A stretch of 64,000 bases of DNA from Streptomyces pacificus (GCF_011766325.1 NZ_BLLG01000020.1:52021-116020); one strand, 5' to 3'. Counted from the stretch's first letter, positions 31,285 to 41,354 are shown. Notes: a model not told the origin generated them from the sequence alone. Made by a program: numbers and translations.

Positions 31285-33740
31285 ATGACCTCACGATCGA
31301 CGCTCGCCACATGGCTCGGCGGCCTTGAGAGCGACCGCCTGGCACGCATACTCGAGGCGCGCGGGGACGCCGCGGCCGCTCCCGAGCCGCGCTCACCGGG
31401 AGAACTCGCCGACCGGCTTCAGCGGCCGGGGTCCGTGGCGCTTGCCCTGCCGCAGCTCACGCTGCCGCAGCTCCAGGTCGCCGAGGCGCTGGCGGCACTG
31501 CCCGCCCCCGCGTCGCGCGACGCCCTGGGGGAGCTGCTGGGAGCGGCGGACGGCGAGACCGTCAGCGAACTGGAGGGCGTGCTCGAGGCTCTGGCCGACC
31601 GGGCTCTGGTCTGGCCGGACGGCGCGGGGAAGCTCCGCATGGCCGACGCGCTGCGGAAGACCTGGGACGCTCCCCTCGGGCTGGAGGCCCCGCTGCGGCA
31701 ACTGCTCGCGGGCGCGACCTCCGACGAACTGCACCGCATGCTCGCCGCACTGGGCGTGACGTCGCCGGCCGGCAAGGCGCAGCGGCTGGCCGCGCTGGTG
31801 GACCACCACGGCGCCCCGGAGCGGATCGCCGCGGTCGTCGCCGAGGCCCCCGCGGAGACCCGGAAGCTGCTCGAGAGCCGGGCGTGGGCGAGGCGGCCGG
31901 GGGCGGTGCGGTTCATCATGTTCGGGAGCCCCGGCATCGATCTCGAACCGGGTGCCGGATGGGCGGTGGAGCGGGGGCTGCTGGTCCAGGACCGCCACCG
32001 CTACGGCCCGGCCCGTATGCCTGCCGAGGTGGCGGTCGCGCTGCGCGGGCCCGGCCGGCACGCCCCGTTCCACCCCGTCCCGCCCGCCATGGAGCCGGCG
32101 CCCGTCACCCCGCGGGAGGTGGACCGCGAGGCGTCCGCGGCCGCCTCCGCGTTCACCGCCGGTGCCGCTTCGGTCCTGGCGGCCTGTTCGGCGGACCCGC
32201 CGGCCCTGCTGAAGTCCGGCGGGATCGGCGCCCGCGAACTGGCCCGTGTCGGCAAGGCCGCACACGCCGGCAACGCGGTCGTGCGCCTCACCCTGGAGAC
32301 CGCGTATGCCGCCGGACTGCTGGCCCGGGACGGCGGTCGCGTGGCCCCCACCAGCGCCTACGACGCCTGGGCGGAACAGGAACCCCCGGACCGGTTCGCC
32401 GTGCTGCTCCGGGCCTGGTGGAACCTGCGGCTCACCCCCACCCGGGCGCGGAACGAGGACGGCAAGGCGCTTCCCGCACTCGCCGGAGCACCGCCCCGCA
32501 GTGGCTGTGTGCAGGCCCGCCAGGGGCTGCTGGCCGCGGCCGCTTCGCTCCCGGCGGGGCAGGGCGTGCGGACCGCGTCGGACCTGGGGGCACTGGTCGC
32601 CTGGTACCGCCCCCTCGCCGACGCGTCGGCGGAGGAACCGCCGTTCGCCGCCGTGGTGGGCGAGGCCGGGCTTCTGGGCGTGCTCGCGCGCGGCGCCCTG
32701 TCCGCCATCGGCGTCCACCTGCGGACCGGCGACACCGAGGGGCTGGACATCGCGTGCCGGCGGCTGTTGCCCCCGGCGACCGCGACGGCCGGGATCGGTG
32801 CCGACCTCACCGCGGTCGTCGCCGGCACGCCGTCCGCGCGGACGGCGGCGCTGCTGGACTCCGTCGCGGACCGGGAGAGCGGTGGCACAGCGTCGGTGTG
32901 GCGGTTCAGCGCCGGCAGCGTCCGCCGGGCTCTCGACGCCGGCCGCACGTGCGAGGACATCACAGCCGATCTGTCCGCTGTCGCCGCCGGACCGCTGCCG
33001 CAGCCGCTGTCGTACCTGATCGCGGACACGGCTCGGGGCCACGGGAGGGTACGCGTCGCCTCCGCCTCCTGCGTCCTCCACGGCGACGAGCCCGCGCTGC
33101 TGGCCGAGATCGCCGCCCACCGCGGCCTCGCCGGGCTCGGACTGCGGCAGCTGGCGCCGACGGTGCTGATCAGCCGCCGCCCGCTCCCGGCGACCCTCGC
33201 CGCGCTGCGGGCCGAGGGGTACGCCCCCGTGGCCGAGACGGCCGAGGGCACGGTGCGCATCGAGAAGGACCGGCCCCAGCGGGCCGCTGCGGCCGTTCCC
33301 GCTCCGCGCGGCTTCCGGGCGGGGGGCAGCGGCCGGATCGCCACGAGTGCGGCGGAGGACTCCTCCCGGTCCGGCCCGGGCACCCTGGCGAGGCGGCTGA
33401 CGGCGGCCCGAGCTGAGGAACAGGAACCGGCATCACCCGGCGACCCAGTGCCCTTCGCCACGGACACCGAGGAGGTCGTCGCCGGGCGGGCGAAGCCCTG
33501 CCGTACAGCGACATCCGCCAGTTCGCCCACGCCGTCGACACCGGTCGGGCCGTGACCGTCGAGTAGTCAACCGCCTCGGGCGACCGAACCGTGCGCACCC
33601 TCAGCCGCCTCCACCTCGACCCGCCCTGCCTCGAAGCCTGGTGCCGCCTTCGGGACGCCGAGCGGGTCTTCACCCTCTCCCGCATCCGCATCCGCATCCG
33701 CAGCCGCAGCCGCAGCCGCAGCCGCAGCCGCAGCCGCAGC
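31285..33740 (+). pseudogene. Helicase-associated (XPB-like N-domain/WYL-tailed) gene, C-terminus broken
   Basis: From ATG 31285 an open frame of 756 codons encodes a helicase-associated-domain protein (STLATWLGGLESDRLARILE, VMIS-like HTH segments, LISRRPLPATLAALRAEGYA). Near 33490 the family sequence shifts by one base into another frame: EALPYSDIRQFAHAVDTGRA, VTVE, then TAG at 33564-33566 where Tyr is expected. It resumes with DRTVRTLSRLHLDPP and AERVFTLSRI and runs into hexamer repeats. The conserved C-terminal domain is therefore disrupted by a frameshift plus a nonsense codon. A shortened 756-residue product may still be made. Confidence 0.7.
33682..33740. repeat. CGCATC/CGCAGC hexamer expansion
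   Basis: Three CGCATC then about seven CGCAGC tandem units, located where the broken helicase-associated frame should end. In that frame they encode IRIRIR then SRSRSR. Confidence 0.9.
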
Positions 33741-34234
33741 ACAACGAGCGCCGCACCGGAATGAGGAAGACCGTGGCCCCGCCGCCTCCACGCACCGACC
33801 GGGGCGCCGCGGTTCCCCTGACCGTCGGGCAGTTCCGTGACATCCGTCACGCGGAATTCGGCATTGGGGAGCCTCAATAGTAGAAAGCCCAGCGATGGAC
33901 AAATGAGACTTGTCCACTTTGAGGAAGACATGTCTCGCAGAAACCGCAGGGGCGCACGGCCGACGAGTCGGCCGTGCGCCCTTGTGCGCATGCAGGGGTT
34001 CCTGACGGGTCGACACCCTTGCCCGGCGTTGGGGAACCGGGGGCAGCACGCCCGTAGGCGCTTTTCAAGAGGCCGCCTGCCCTACGAACCGGAATAGTAA
34101 CCGTGCCCTTTGCTCCGGCCGCTCGGCGCTTCTAAGAATGGCGGCCCGCAAAGGCGTCTCCGCAGCCCGGCACCGGACCAGTGCCGGGTCGACCGTGCCC
34201 CGGAGCCGCTCCGCGATACCGAGTGAGGTCATGC
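33741..34234. other. Non-coding region with dyads and a terminator, before the CAP gene
   Basis: Three structures are seen: CGTGAC-ATCC-GTCACG (33836-33851), TGGACAA-7 nt-TTGTCCA (33896-33916), and a 14-bp perfect hairpin GGGCGCACGGCCGA / TCGGCCGTGCGCCC (33950-33981) followed by TTGTG, probably a terminator. A 39-codon frame at 33760-33880 has no recognisable homologue. Confidence 0.5.
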
Positions 34235-35110
34235 ATGAGGAAGCACCGCAGGAAGACGCACTACCGAAAGATGACGATCGCCGCTGTCGCCCTCGGCGCC
34301 GTGGCTGTGCCCTCCGTAGCCATGGCCTGTCTGGACCCTCGGGAAGGCCGGGAAAGTCAGGGAGGCCGGGAGCATCAGGGAGACTGGGGAACCCAGGCGA
34401 ACCCGGCACACAAGGAAAGCCGTGACGGCCGGTCCTGGGGGGACTGGCGGAACGCCCCGGACGAGACTGCCCGGCAGCGGGGCGGCTGGGACGGGCAGAG
34501 CAAGCAGGGTGGTGAGCCGGCAGGAGAGCAGCCCGGTGCGAATCCGGGCATTGCCGAACCCGACGGCTCGGCCCCGGCCCTGCAGAGCCCCGCGCCCGCC
34601 GCACCGAAGACCCCCGCGCCGAAGACTCCCGCGCCGAAGACTCCCGCACCCGCCGCACCGAAGCCCGCCGCCTCCTCGAGCGCGCCCGCCCCCACCGCTC
34701 CCGGGTCCTCCGCTCCCGGGTCCGGCGCCGTCGCCGTCGCCGTCGCCCGGGTCGTGCAACTCGTCAACAGCGAGCGCGGCAAGGCCGGATGCTCGCCCCT
34801 GACGGTCAACGCCACGCTGGCCAAGGCAGCCCAGGGCCACAGCGAGGACATGGCCGCCCACCGCAACATGTCCCACAGCGGGTCCGACGGCTCGGACCCG
34901 GGCACCCGGATCACCCGCGCCGGTTACCGGTGGAGCACCTACGGCGAGAACGTCGCCTACGGCTACGAAACCCCGGAGCAGGTCATGGCGGGCTGGATGT
35001 CCAGCCCGGGCCACAAGAAGAACATCCTGAACTGCGAGTTCAAGGAGATCGGCGTCGGCTTGGCGCAGCCTGGGAACTACTGGACCCAGAGCTTCGGCAC
35101 CGCTCGCTGA
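34235..35110 (+). CDS. Secreted CAP/SCP-domain protein
   Basis: 291 residues. A twin-basic signal peptide (MRKHRRKTHYRKMTIAAVAL, cleavage near AMA-C) directs export. A ~120-residue disordered linker with KTPAPKTPAPKTPAP repeats follows. The C-terminal ~120 residues are a bacterial CAP domain: VVQLVNSERGKAGCSPLTVN, GHSEDMAAHRNMSHSG, YGENVAYGYETPEQVMAGWM and SPGHKKNIL, including the conserved His and Glu. Bacterial CAP proteins are secreted and of uncertain activity. Start ATG 34235 with GTGAGG upstream; an ATG four bases earlier is out of frame. Confidence 0.9.
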   Translation: MRKHRRKTHYRKMTIAAVALGAVAVPSVAMACLDPREGRESQGGREHQGDWGTQANPAHKESRDGRSWGDWRNAPDETARQRGGWDGQSKQGGEPAGEQPGANPGIAEPDGSAPALQSPAPAAPKTPAPKTPAPKTPAPAAPKPAASSSAPAPTAPGSSAPGSGAVAVAVARVVQLVNSERGKAGCSPLTVNATLAKAAQGHSEDMAAHRNMSHSGSDGSDPGTRITRAGYRWSTYGENVAYGYETPEQVMAGWMSSPGHKKNILNCEFKEIGVGLAQPGNYWTQSFGTAR

Positions 35111-35525
35111 CCAGGCCCGCCGCCGTTCGCCAGGGCGGCGAACGACCCCCCGTCGAGGTCCTCGACGGCCGCCTCCGGGAGTCCGGGAGTCCGGGAGTCC
35201 GGGAGTCCGATCGGGTGGACGCGCTGGCATCCGGACCGGCCGGGAGTCCGGTTCCTCCACCGCCGGCGGCAAACCGCACGAGAACCTCCTCACCTCCTGT
35301 GGCGTCCGGCCGGGTCACCGGGATCGACTGCCAGGGCCCCCCTTGATCCACGACCGCGGAACCCCGGTCCCGTCCCGTCCACGACGGCGGACGGCCGGTC
35401 CGCGACCACGGGCCCCGGCACCCGCACCCTCACCCGCGCCCCGCCACCTCCGCGGCGGTCCCGCGCAAGCCTCGAAGGGCCGCCGCGGAAGTGCGGCACA
35501 CCCCGGCGGAAGAGATCATCGGGGA
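35111..35525. other. Intergenic region with terminator and tandem octamer
   Basis: CGTTCGCC (35124-35131) / GGCGAACG (35137-35144) is the likely terminator of the CAP gene. GGGAGTCC repeats four times in tandem at about 35177-35208. No gene is seen. Confidence 0.6.
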
Positions 35526-36107
35526 ATGAATCCCAAGATCCACCTCGCCCAGCGGCCCGAGGCCGACGAACTCCTCGGCCGCAGCCCCCTCGCCCTGATG
35601 ATCGGCATGCTGCTGGACCAGCAGGTCCCGATGGAGTGGGCCTTCACGGGCCCCTTCACGATCGCCGAGCGCCTCGGGAAGAACGATCTCGACGCCCATG
35701 AGATCGCCGCCCTGGACCCCGAGGGGTTCGCCGCCCTGCTGTCGCAGAAGCCCGCAGTGCACCGCTATCCGGGGTCGATGGCGAAGCGCATCCACCAGCT
35801 GTGCCGGTATCTGGTGACCGAGTACGACGGCGACCCGGCCGCCCTGTGGAACGACGGGCCGTCGGGCCCGGAGCTGCTCGGCCGGCTGCTCGACCTGCCC
35901 GGCTTCGGCAGGCAGAAGGCCCAGATCTTCCTCGCCCTGCTGGGCAAGCAGTACGGAGTGACGCCCGAGGGGTGGCGGGAGGCCGCGGGGGCGTACGGCG
36001 ACGAGGGCGCCCACCGTTCGGCCGCGGACATCACGGGCCCGGAGTCGCTGGCCAGGGTCCGGGCGCACAAGCAGGAGCTGAAGCGCGCGGCGAAGGGGGC
36101 CAAATGA
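35526..36107 (+). CDS. HhH-GPD family protein (base-excision-repair glycosylase-like)
   Basis: 193 residues. A helix-hairpin-helix motif LLGRLLDLPGFGRQKAQIFL (about residues 117-136) and the helical frame SPLALMIGMLLDQQVPMEWA match small HhH-GPD DNA glycosylase-like proteins widespread in actinobacteria. No Fe-S cysteine cluster is present. The catalytic Asp usually ~18 residues after the hairpin is not obvious (the region reads VTPEGWREAAGAYGDEGAHR), so glycosylase activity is uncertain. Start ATG 35526. Confidence 0.82.
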   Translation: MNPKIHLAQRPEADELLGRSPLALMIGMLLDQQVPMEWAFTGPFTIAERLGKNDLDAHEIAALDPEGFAALLSQKPAVHRYPGSMAKRIHQLCRYLVTEYDGDPAALWNDGPSGPELLGRLLDLPGFGRQKAQIFLALLGKQYGVTPEGWREAAGAYGDEGAHRSAADITGPESLARVRAHKQELKRAAKGAK

Positions 36108-36177
36108 CCCACAAGTACGCCCGAAGACGTACGAGTTGCCGTCATTGGCGGTAAATCTCGCGTGAGTTGCGGCACAT

Positions 36178-36192
36178 GTGTTCACAGAACAC
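36178..36192 (+). promoter_or_regulatory. Palindrome upstream of the aminopeptidase gene
   Basis: GTGTTCACAGAACAC is a perfect 6-bp dyad with a 3-bp centre, 51 nt upstream of the M28 start. It may be a repressor site. Confidence 0.55.
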
Positions 36193-36243
36193 TCAGAGAT
36201 CGCTAGCTTCCCCTCAACCTCGTTCGCACCGGGAAGGACCTCT

Positions 36244-37809
36244 GTGAACGCAATCCATCGCAGAGCAGTGGCCACCGTGGCCGCAGCCGCACTCGCGACC
36301 CCGCTCCTGCTGGCATCCGCATCGCCCGCCACCGCCGACCGGCACGACCCCGCCCGGCAGGCGGCCCAACAAGCGGCCAAGCTCTCCAAGAAGCTGGTCC
36401 GCAAGTCGTCCGCCAAGGACGCCTTCAAGCATCTGCAGAAGTTCCAGCAGATAGCCGACAGCACCGGCGGTCACCGCGCCGCCGGTTCGCCGGGGTACGA
36501 CGCCTCCGCCGCGTACGTGTACCAGCAGCTGAAGAAGGCCGGATACGACGTCTCGTACCAGGACTTCGACTTCAGCTACACCGAGACCCAGGCCGAGCGG
36601 CTGTCGGTGGTCTCCCCCGCGCCGCGCGACATCGCGATATCGGCGATGACGTACACCAAGTCGACCCCCGTGGACGGTGTCAGGGCCGAACTGGCCGCCG
36701 TCCCGGTGGACGCCGACGGCACCACGGGCTGCGAGCCCGGGGACTTCGCCTCCGGAGCCTTCACCGGCAAGGTGGCGCTGGTCCGGCGCGGCGGCTGCAC
36801 ATTCGCCCTCAAGCAGCAGAACGCGGCCGACGCGGGCGCGATCGGCGCGATCATCTACAACAACACCGAAGGGGCGCTCTCCGGCACCCTCGGCGGCCCC
36901 GAGGCCGGAAGGATACCGACCGGCGGCATCACCCAGGCCGAGGGCACCAAGCTGGCAGAGGACCTGGCCAAGGGCCCGGTGAACATCGACTTCGAGATCC
37001 GCCAGCTCCAGGAGCAGCGCACCACGCGCAACGTCATCGCGGAGACCCGGCGCGGAAACGCCGCCAACACCGTGATGCTGGGCGCCCACCTCGACTCCGT
37101 GACGGCCGGCCCCGGCATCAACGACAACGGCTCCGGCTCGGCCGGTCTGCTCGAAGTCGCCCTGGAGTTCGCCAAGGCGGAGAAGCGGCCCGCGAACAAG
37201 GTGCGGTTCGCCTGGTGGGGCGCCGAGGAGAACGGTCTGCTGGGCTCCGAGCACTACGTCGCGAACCTGAGCGACCTGGGCAAGAAGGAGATCAAGCTCT
37301 ATCTGAACTTCGACATGATCGCGTCGCCGAACTACGGTCTGTTCGTCTACGACGGCGACGACTCCGACGGCGTCGGCGCACCGGCCGGTCCGGAGGGCTC
37401 GGCCCAGCTGGAGCGCGACATCAACGAGTTCATGGACCGCGCCGGCGCGCCCCATGAGGGCACGGACTTCACGGGCCGCTCCGACTACGGTCCGTTCGTC
37501 GAGGCCGGCATCCCGTCCGGCGGTACGTTCACCGGCGCCGAGGGCATCAAGTCCGCCGCCCAGGCCGAGAAGTTCGGCGGCACGGCGGGAGTCGCCTACG
37601 ACGCGTGCTACCACGCCGAGTGCGACGACATCGAGAACATCAGCATGAAGGCGTTCGACGTCAACATCGACGTCATCGCCAACGCCACCGGCACCTACGC
37701 GCACGACCTGAGCTCGCTGCGCAAGCCGGTCGTCACCGTCCCCACGGACGGCGACACGGGCAGCGGCGGCGGTCTGCACGACGGCCACGACCACGAGGTC
37801 ACCGAGTAA
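36244..37809 (+). CDS. Secreted M28 zinc aminopeptidase with PA domain
   Basis: 521 residues. The signal peptide VNAIHRRAVATVAAAALATP ends near ATA-D. A PA insert (GKVALVRRGGCTFALKQQNA) precedes the catalytic M28 domain, with zinc ligands visible in GAHLDSVTAGPGINDNGSG (His, Asp), WGAEENGLLGS (Glu pair), LNFDMIASPNYG (Asp) and YHAECDDIENI (His). The C-terminus is His-rich (GGLHDGHDHEVTE). This set is typical of streptomycete leucyl-type aminopeptidases. GTG 36244 has GGAAGGA upstream. The gene ends at an exceptionally strong hairpin. Confidence 0.95.
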   Translation: MNAIHRRAVATVAAAALATPLLLASASPATADRHDPARQAAQQAAKLSKKLVRKSSAKDAFKHLQKFQQIADSTGGHRAAGSPGYDASAAYVYQQLKKAGYDVSYQDFDFSYTETQAERLSVVSPAPRDIAISAMTYTKSTPVDGVRAELAAVPVDADGTTGCEPGDFASGAFTGKVALVRRGGCTFALKQQNAADAGAIGAIIYNNTEGALSGTLGGPEAGRIPTGGITQAEGTKLAEDLAKGPVNIDFEIRQLQEQRTTRNVIAETRRGNAANTVMLGAHLDSVTAGPGINDNGSGSAGLLEVALEFAKAEKRPANKVRFAWWGAEENGLLGSEHYVANLSDLGKKEIKLYLNFDMIASPNYGLFVYDGDDSDGVGAPAGPEGSAQLERDINEFMDRAGAPHEGTDFTGRSDYGPFVEAGIPSGGTFTGAEGIKSAAQAEKFGGTAGVAYDACYHAECDDIENISMKAFDVNIDVIANATGTYAHDLSSLRKPVVTVPTDGDTGSGGGLHDGHDHEVTE

Positions 37810-37852
37810 CGGCGGGGACTCCGTCCCCCGGGCCCGCTCCGCACCACCTGCG

Positions 37853-37922
37853 GGGCGGGCCCTGCTCCCGGCGCCGACGGGCCTGACCGGAGCCGGGCCG
37901 GCGCCGGGAGCAGGGCCCGCCC
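37853..37922. terminator. 24-bp perfect inverted-repeat terminator
   Basis: The arms 37853-37876 (starts GGGCGGGCCCTGCTCC) and 37899-37922 are exact complements over 24 bp, with a 22-nt loop. It lies between convergent M28 and HerA-like genes. An imperfect direct duplication of about 45 bp (GTCCCCGCCCGCGCATCACG words) follows at about 37930-38020. Confidence 0.9.
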
Positions 37923-38088
37923 GTGCGGTCCCGTCCCCGCCCGCGCATCACGCCCACCGGGCCGCGTCGGCGCCCCGTCCCCGCCCGCGCATCACGTCTC
38001 CGGGGCCGCGTCGGCCCGTGTCGGCCCGGGCCATCCCGTCCCCGCCGCGTGACAGCCGCTACCCGGGCCTCCGGCCCCGCGCCCCTCA

Positions 38089-39735
38089 CTACCGGCGGCG
38101 CCTGCGGGCCGTGCCGAAGAGGGAACGGGAGATCTCCCGCCCCAGCTGGGTGCCGACCGAGCGGGCCAGGGACGTGAACAGACCGCTGCCCATCCCCTGT
38201 CCGGCCGGGGACCCGGTCCGCCGTGCCCTGCGGGGCGCGGGTTCCGCACGGCGGGCGGCCTCTTCCCCCTCCCGGGCGGCCTCGGCTTCCCGTGCGGCAT
38301 CCGCCTCCCGCGCGGCACGCAACGCCGACTCCTCGGCCGCCTGCTGCTCCGCCGTCAGCTTCTCGTACGCCGACTCCCGGTCCACGGCCTGCGCGTAGCG
38401 CGGGTACAGCACGGAGGACCTCGTCGCGGCGTCCAGCCCGGTGTCGCCGAGCGGGCCCATCAGCGACTGCGGCGCCCGCAGGCGTGTCACCGCGACGGGG
38501 GTCGGCGCGCCCGACTCGTTCAGTACCGTGACGACCGCCTCTCCCGTGCCCAGCGAGGTGAGCACCTCCTCCAGGTCGTAGGCGGAGTCCGGAAAGGTCC
38601 GCACCGTCGCCTTCAGCGCCTTGGCGTCGTCCGGGGTGAACGCCCTCAGCGCGTGCTGCACCCGGTTGCCCAGCTGCCCGAGCACGTCACCGGGCACGTC
38701 GCTGGGGGTCTGCGTCACAAAGAAGACCCCCACGCCCTTCGAGCGGATCAGGCGCACCGTCCGGGTGACCGCCTCCAGGAACGCCCTGGAGGCTCCGCTG
38801 AACAGCAGGTGCGCCTCGTCGAAGAAGAACACCAGCTTCGGCCTCCCGAGGTCGCCGACCTCCGGCAGATCCGCGTACAGGTCCGCGAGCAGCCACATCA
38901 GGAACGTGGAGAAGAGCTGCGGCCGGTCCTGCACCCCGGGGAGCTCCAGCACGGACACGACCCCGCGTCCGTCGGGCGCCGTCCGCAGCAGCTCGCCCGT
39001 GTCGAACTCCGGCTCGCCGAAGAAGTCGCTCGCACCCTGCTGCTCGAACAGCGTGATGGCCCGCAGGATCACCCCGGCCGTGGCGGTGGACAGCCCGCCG
39101 ATGCCCTTCAGCTCCGGCTTCCCGGGGGCCGACACCAGGAACGCGACCACGGCCCTCAGATCCTTGAGGTCCACCAGTTCCAGGCCCTTGGCGTCGGCGT
39201 AGTGGAAGATCAGGGCGAGGGACTGCTCCTGCGTCCGGTTGAGCTGGAGCACCTTGGACAGCAGCACCGGCCCGAAGTCCGTGACGGTGGCGCGGACGGG
39301 GATACCGCGGCCGATGCCGCCCAGCGCGTAGAACTCCGCGGGGAATCCCCCGGCATGCCAGTCCTGGCCCACCTGCGCGGCCCGTTCCTCCACCTTCTCC
39401 CCGCCCCGGCCGGGTGCGGCGATCCCGGAGAGGTCGCCCTTCATGTCGGCGAGGAAGACGGGGACACCGTTCGACGACAGCTGCTCCGCGAGGAGCTGGA
39501 GCGTCTTGGTCTTGCCGGTGCCGGTCGCGCCGGCTACCAGACCGTGGCGGTTGAGCATGCCGAGCGGGATCCTGACGGGAACTCCGGGAAGGCACCGGCC
39601 GCCGTCGAGCAGCGCGCCCAACTCGAGGGCGGGCCCGGGGAAGGCATAGCCAGAAGCGATCTGCCGGATCTCGCCGGAGAGATCCGCGGACCCGGACGGG
39701 CCCGGAGAAGGCGTCGGCTGCTCGGGCTCAGTCAT
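38089..39735 (-). CDS. HerA/DUF853-like P-loop ATPase
   Basis: 548 residues. Walker A GATGTGKT (69-76, Lys75), LADMKGDLSGIA, Walker B LVFFFDEAHLLF and a conserved arginine-rich segment AVTRTVRLIRSKGVGVFFVT, then TQTPSDVP, are those of the HerA/DUF853 helicase-like family. These are hexameric DNA-translocase-type ATPases of mostly unknown role in bacteria. The C-terminal ~120 residues form an Ala/Glu/Arg-rich coiled coil ending in a basic RRRRR tail. Start ATG 39735. Confidence 0.9.
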   Translation of the reverse strand: MTEPEQPTPSPGPSGSADLSGEIRQIASGYAFPGPALELGALLDGGRCLPGVPVRIPLGMLNRHGLVAGATGTGKTKTLQLLAEQLSSNGVPVFLADMKGDLSGIAAPGRGGEKVEERAAQVGQDWHAGGFPAEFYALGGIGRGIPVRATVTDFGPVLLSKVLQLNRTQEQSLALIFHYADAKGLELVDLKDLRAVVAFLVSAPGKPELKGIGGLSTATAGVILRAITLFEQQGASDFFGEPEFDTGELLRTAPDGRGVVSVLELPGVQDRPQLFSTFLMWLLADLYADLPEVGDLGRPKLVFFFDEAHLLFSGASRAFLEAVTRTVRLIRSKGVGVFFVTQTPSDVPGDVLGQLGNRVQHALRAFTPDDAKALKATVRTFPDSAYDLEEVLTSLGTGEAVVTVLNESGAPTPVAVTRLRAPQSLMGPLGDTGLDAATRSSVLYPRYAQAVDRESAYEKLTAEQQAAEESALRAAREADAAREAEAAREGEEAARRAEPAPRRARRTGSPAGQGMGSGLFTSLARSVGTQLGREISRSLFGTARRRRR

Positions 39736-39844
39736 GGCACGGCCCCAATCTTGCGGGTTTGCGAGGCTTTTGCAGGGTTCCGGCCAGGATCCCATCGGCA
39801 CTGCCTGGCTGCGCCGAACGCCGCTCGCCCGGTAGGCTTTCCGT

Positions 39845-40141
39845 GTGATCTTCAAGCGCATCGGCAACGGGCGGCCGTATCCCGACCACGGCCGGGAAAG
39901 CACCCGGCAGTGGGCGGATGTCGCGCCGCGCCCGGTCCGCCTCGATCAGCTCGTGACCACCAAGGGGCAATTGGACCTCGAGACCCTCCTCGCCGAGGAC
40001 TCGACCTTCTACGGCGATCTCTTCGCCCATGTCGTGAAGTGGCAGGGCGACCTCTACCTCGAGGACGGGCTGCACCGCGCCGTGCGCGCAGCACTTCAGC
40101 AACGGCAGGTGCTGCACGCCCGCGTACTGGAGCTGGACTGA
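39845..40141 (+). CDS. Small conserved actinobacterial protein with ParB-like motif
   Basis: 98 residues from GTG 39845 (VIFKRIGNGRPYPDHGRES). The segment RPVRLDQLVTTKGQLDLETL, then WQGDLYLEDGLHRAVRAALQ, resembles the ParB/sulfiredoxin nuclease-like fold, in which a DGxHR motif binds nucleotide. No partner toxin is adjacent. Some annotations of this conserved family mention antitoxin, but nothing here supports that. Function unknown. Confidence 0.8.
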   Translation: MIFKRIGNGRPYPDHGRESTRQWADVAPRPVRLDQLVTTKGQLDLETLLAEDSTFYGDLFAHVVKWQGDLYLEDGLHRAVRAALQQRQVLHARVLELD

Positions 40142-40383
40142 CAGGACCGACCGCGTACCAGAGCCGGACCGACAGGACCGACCGGGCTGTCCGGACAGCC
40201 CGCGTACTCGAGCCGGACCGTCCGGGCTGACCGGGCTGACCGCCGCGAGCGACCCGTTCGGGCCCCTCTGCGCCCCCGTAAGGCGCAACCCCGCACCCCC
40301 GCGGGCGCAGCTTCGCGCCCATACGGGCGCAAGTAGATGATCGTTAAGTAGGCATAGCCTGCGGACAGCACTACGCTGCGCCC

Positions 40384-41007
40384 ATGAGCATGCTCACTCC
40401 CCCAGGCATGGGCGGAAAGTACCGCATCACGGGCAATGCATATCCGCGTATGCGCCGCCCTCGTCGCCGCCGCAAGGTCGTGCTCGCAGCCGTCGCAGCC
40501 GTGGCCGTCCTCGGTCTCGGCGGGTGGGGGACGCTGCAGCTCATCAGCGCCTTCTCGGGCGATACCGACAAGGCCGCCGCCAAGAGCAAGGCCGCTGCGT
40601 GCAAGCCCGGGCCCACACCGTCCGCCGCGCCCACGCCGCCCCGCCCCGCCCAGATCACCGTCAACGTCTACAACGCCACCCCCCGCAGCGGACTGGCCAA
40701 GGCCACCGCCGACGAACTGCAGAAGCGCGGCTTCAATATCGGCAAGGTGGGCAACGCCTCCCCGCAGTACGACAAGAAGGTGCCCGGACCCGGGCTGCTG
40801 CTGGGCTCGCCGGACGCCCACGAGGGGCCGTTCGGCGTACTGGGCACCCAGCTCGCCGGCGCCCAGCTCAAGGCCGACGCCCGCACCTCCGCCGACGTCG
40901 ATCTGATCATCGGAACGGCATTCACGACGCTGACCAGCAAGCCGGTCGCGGACAAGGCGCTGGCCGCGCTTGCGCAGCCCTCGCCGACGCCGGACGAGTG
41001 CGGCTGA
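40384..41007 (+). CDS. Membrane-anchored LytR C-terminal domain protein
   Basis: 207 residues. A basic cytoplasmic start (RMRRPRRRRK) leads into one transmembrane helix (about 32-54), a short Pro/Ala linker and a LytR_C domain: AQITVNVYNATPRSGLAKAT and ELQKRGFNIGKVGNA. The LytR_C domain is typically an extracytoplasmic accessory of cell-wall glycopolymer ligases. The catalytic LCP domain is absent. Start ATG 40384. Confidence 0.85.
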   Translation: MSMLTPPGMGGKYRITGNAYPRMRRPRRRRKVVLAAVAAVAVLGLGGWGTLQLISAFSGDTDKAAAKSKAAACKPGPTPSAAPTPPRPAQITVNVYNATPRSGLAKATADELQKRGFNIGKVGNASPQYDKKVPGPGLLLGSPDAHEGPFGVLGTQLAGAQLKADARTSADVDLIIGTAFTTLTSKPVADKALAALAQPSPTPDECG

Positions 41008-41354
41008 CCTCGGGATACGGCCGGCGAACGCGGTAGGGCGAACACCCCGGACGAGTGCGGCTGGTCCCTCCTCCCGGCTACGGGCAGGTTTTTCGCGGCC
41101 GCAGCAGGGCCCTCCGCTCACCTCGCGCAAACCGCGCCGGGGACGGGTGAGGGCTACCGCGCCCGGCGGCAGAAGCCGGCCGGGACACCCGGCCGGTCCG
41201 GATCCGAACCACGGCCGGGGTCCGCGCACCGGCCCGGGTCCGAGCCACGGCCGGTGGCCAGGCCGGTCCGGCCGCGGGGCCGGTGTGCAGCCGCGCGTCT
41301 GCCGGCTGCCCCGGGCGGACGCTGCTCCGCGGGGCCCACCCCTCGTGCCGGGTG
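41008..41354. other. Intergenic region between LytR_C gene and upp
   Basis: No gene. CCGGACGAGTGCGGCTG occurs at the end of the LytR_C gene (40990-41006) and again at 41047-41063. The rest is repetitive CCGGCCGG/ACGGCCGG sequence likely to fold into terminators for both convergent genes. Confidence 0.55.

Noticed and set aside
33760..33880. 39-codon ORF before the CAP gene as a bioactive peptide
   Set aside because: No Cys/Ser/Thr-rich core, no modifying enzyme nearby, and no clear promoter or ribosome site.
39845..40141. Antitoxin (VapB-like) label for the 98-residue protein
   Set aside because: No toxin gene adjoins it and the motif reads more like a ParB-type DGxHR fold.
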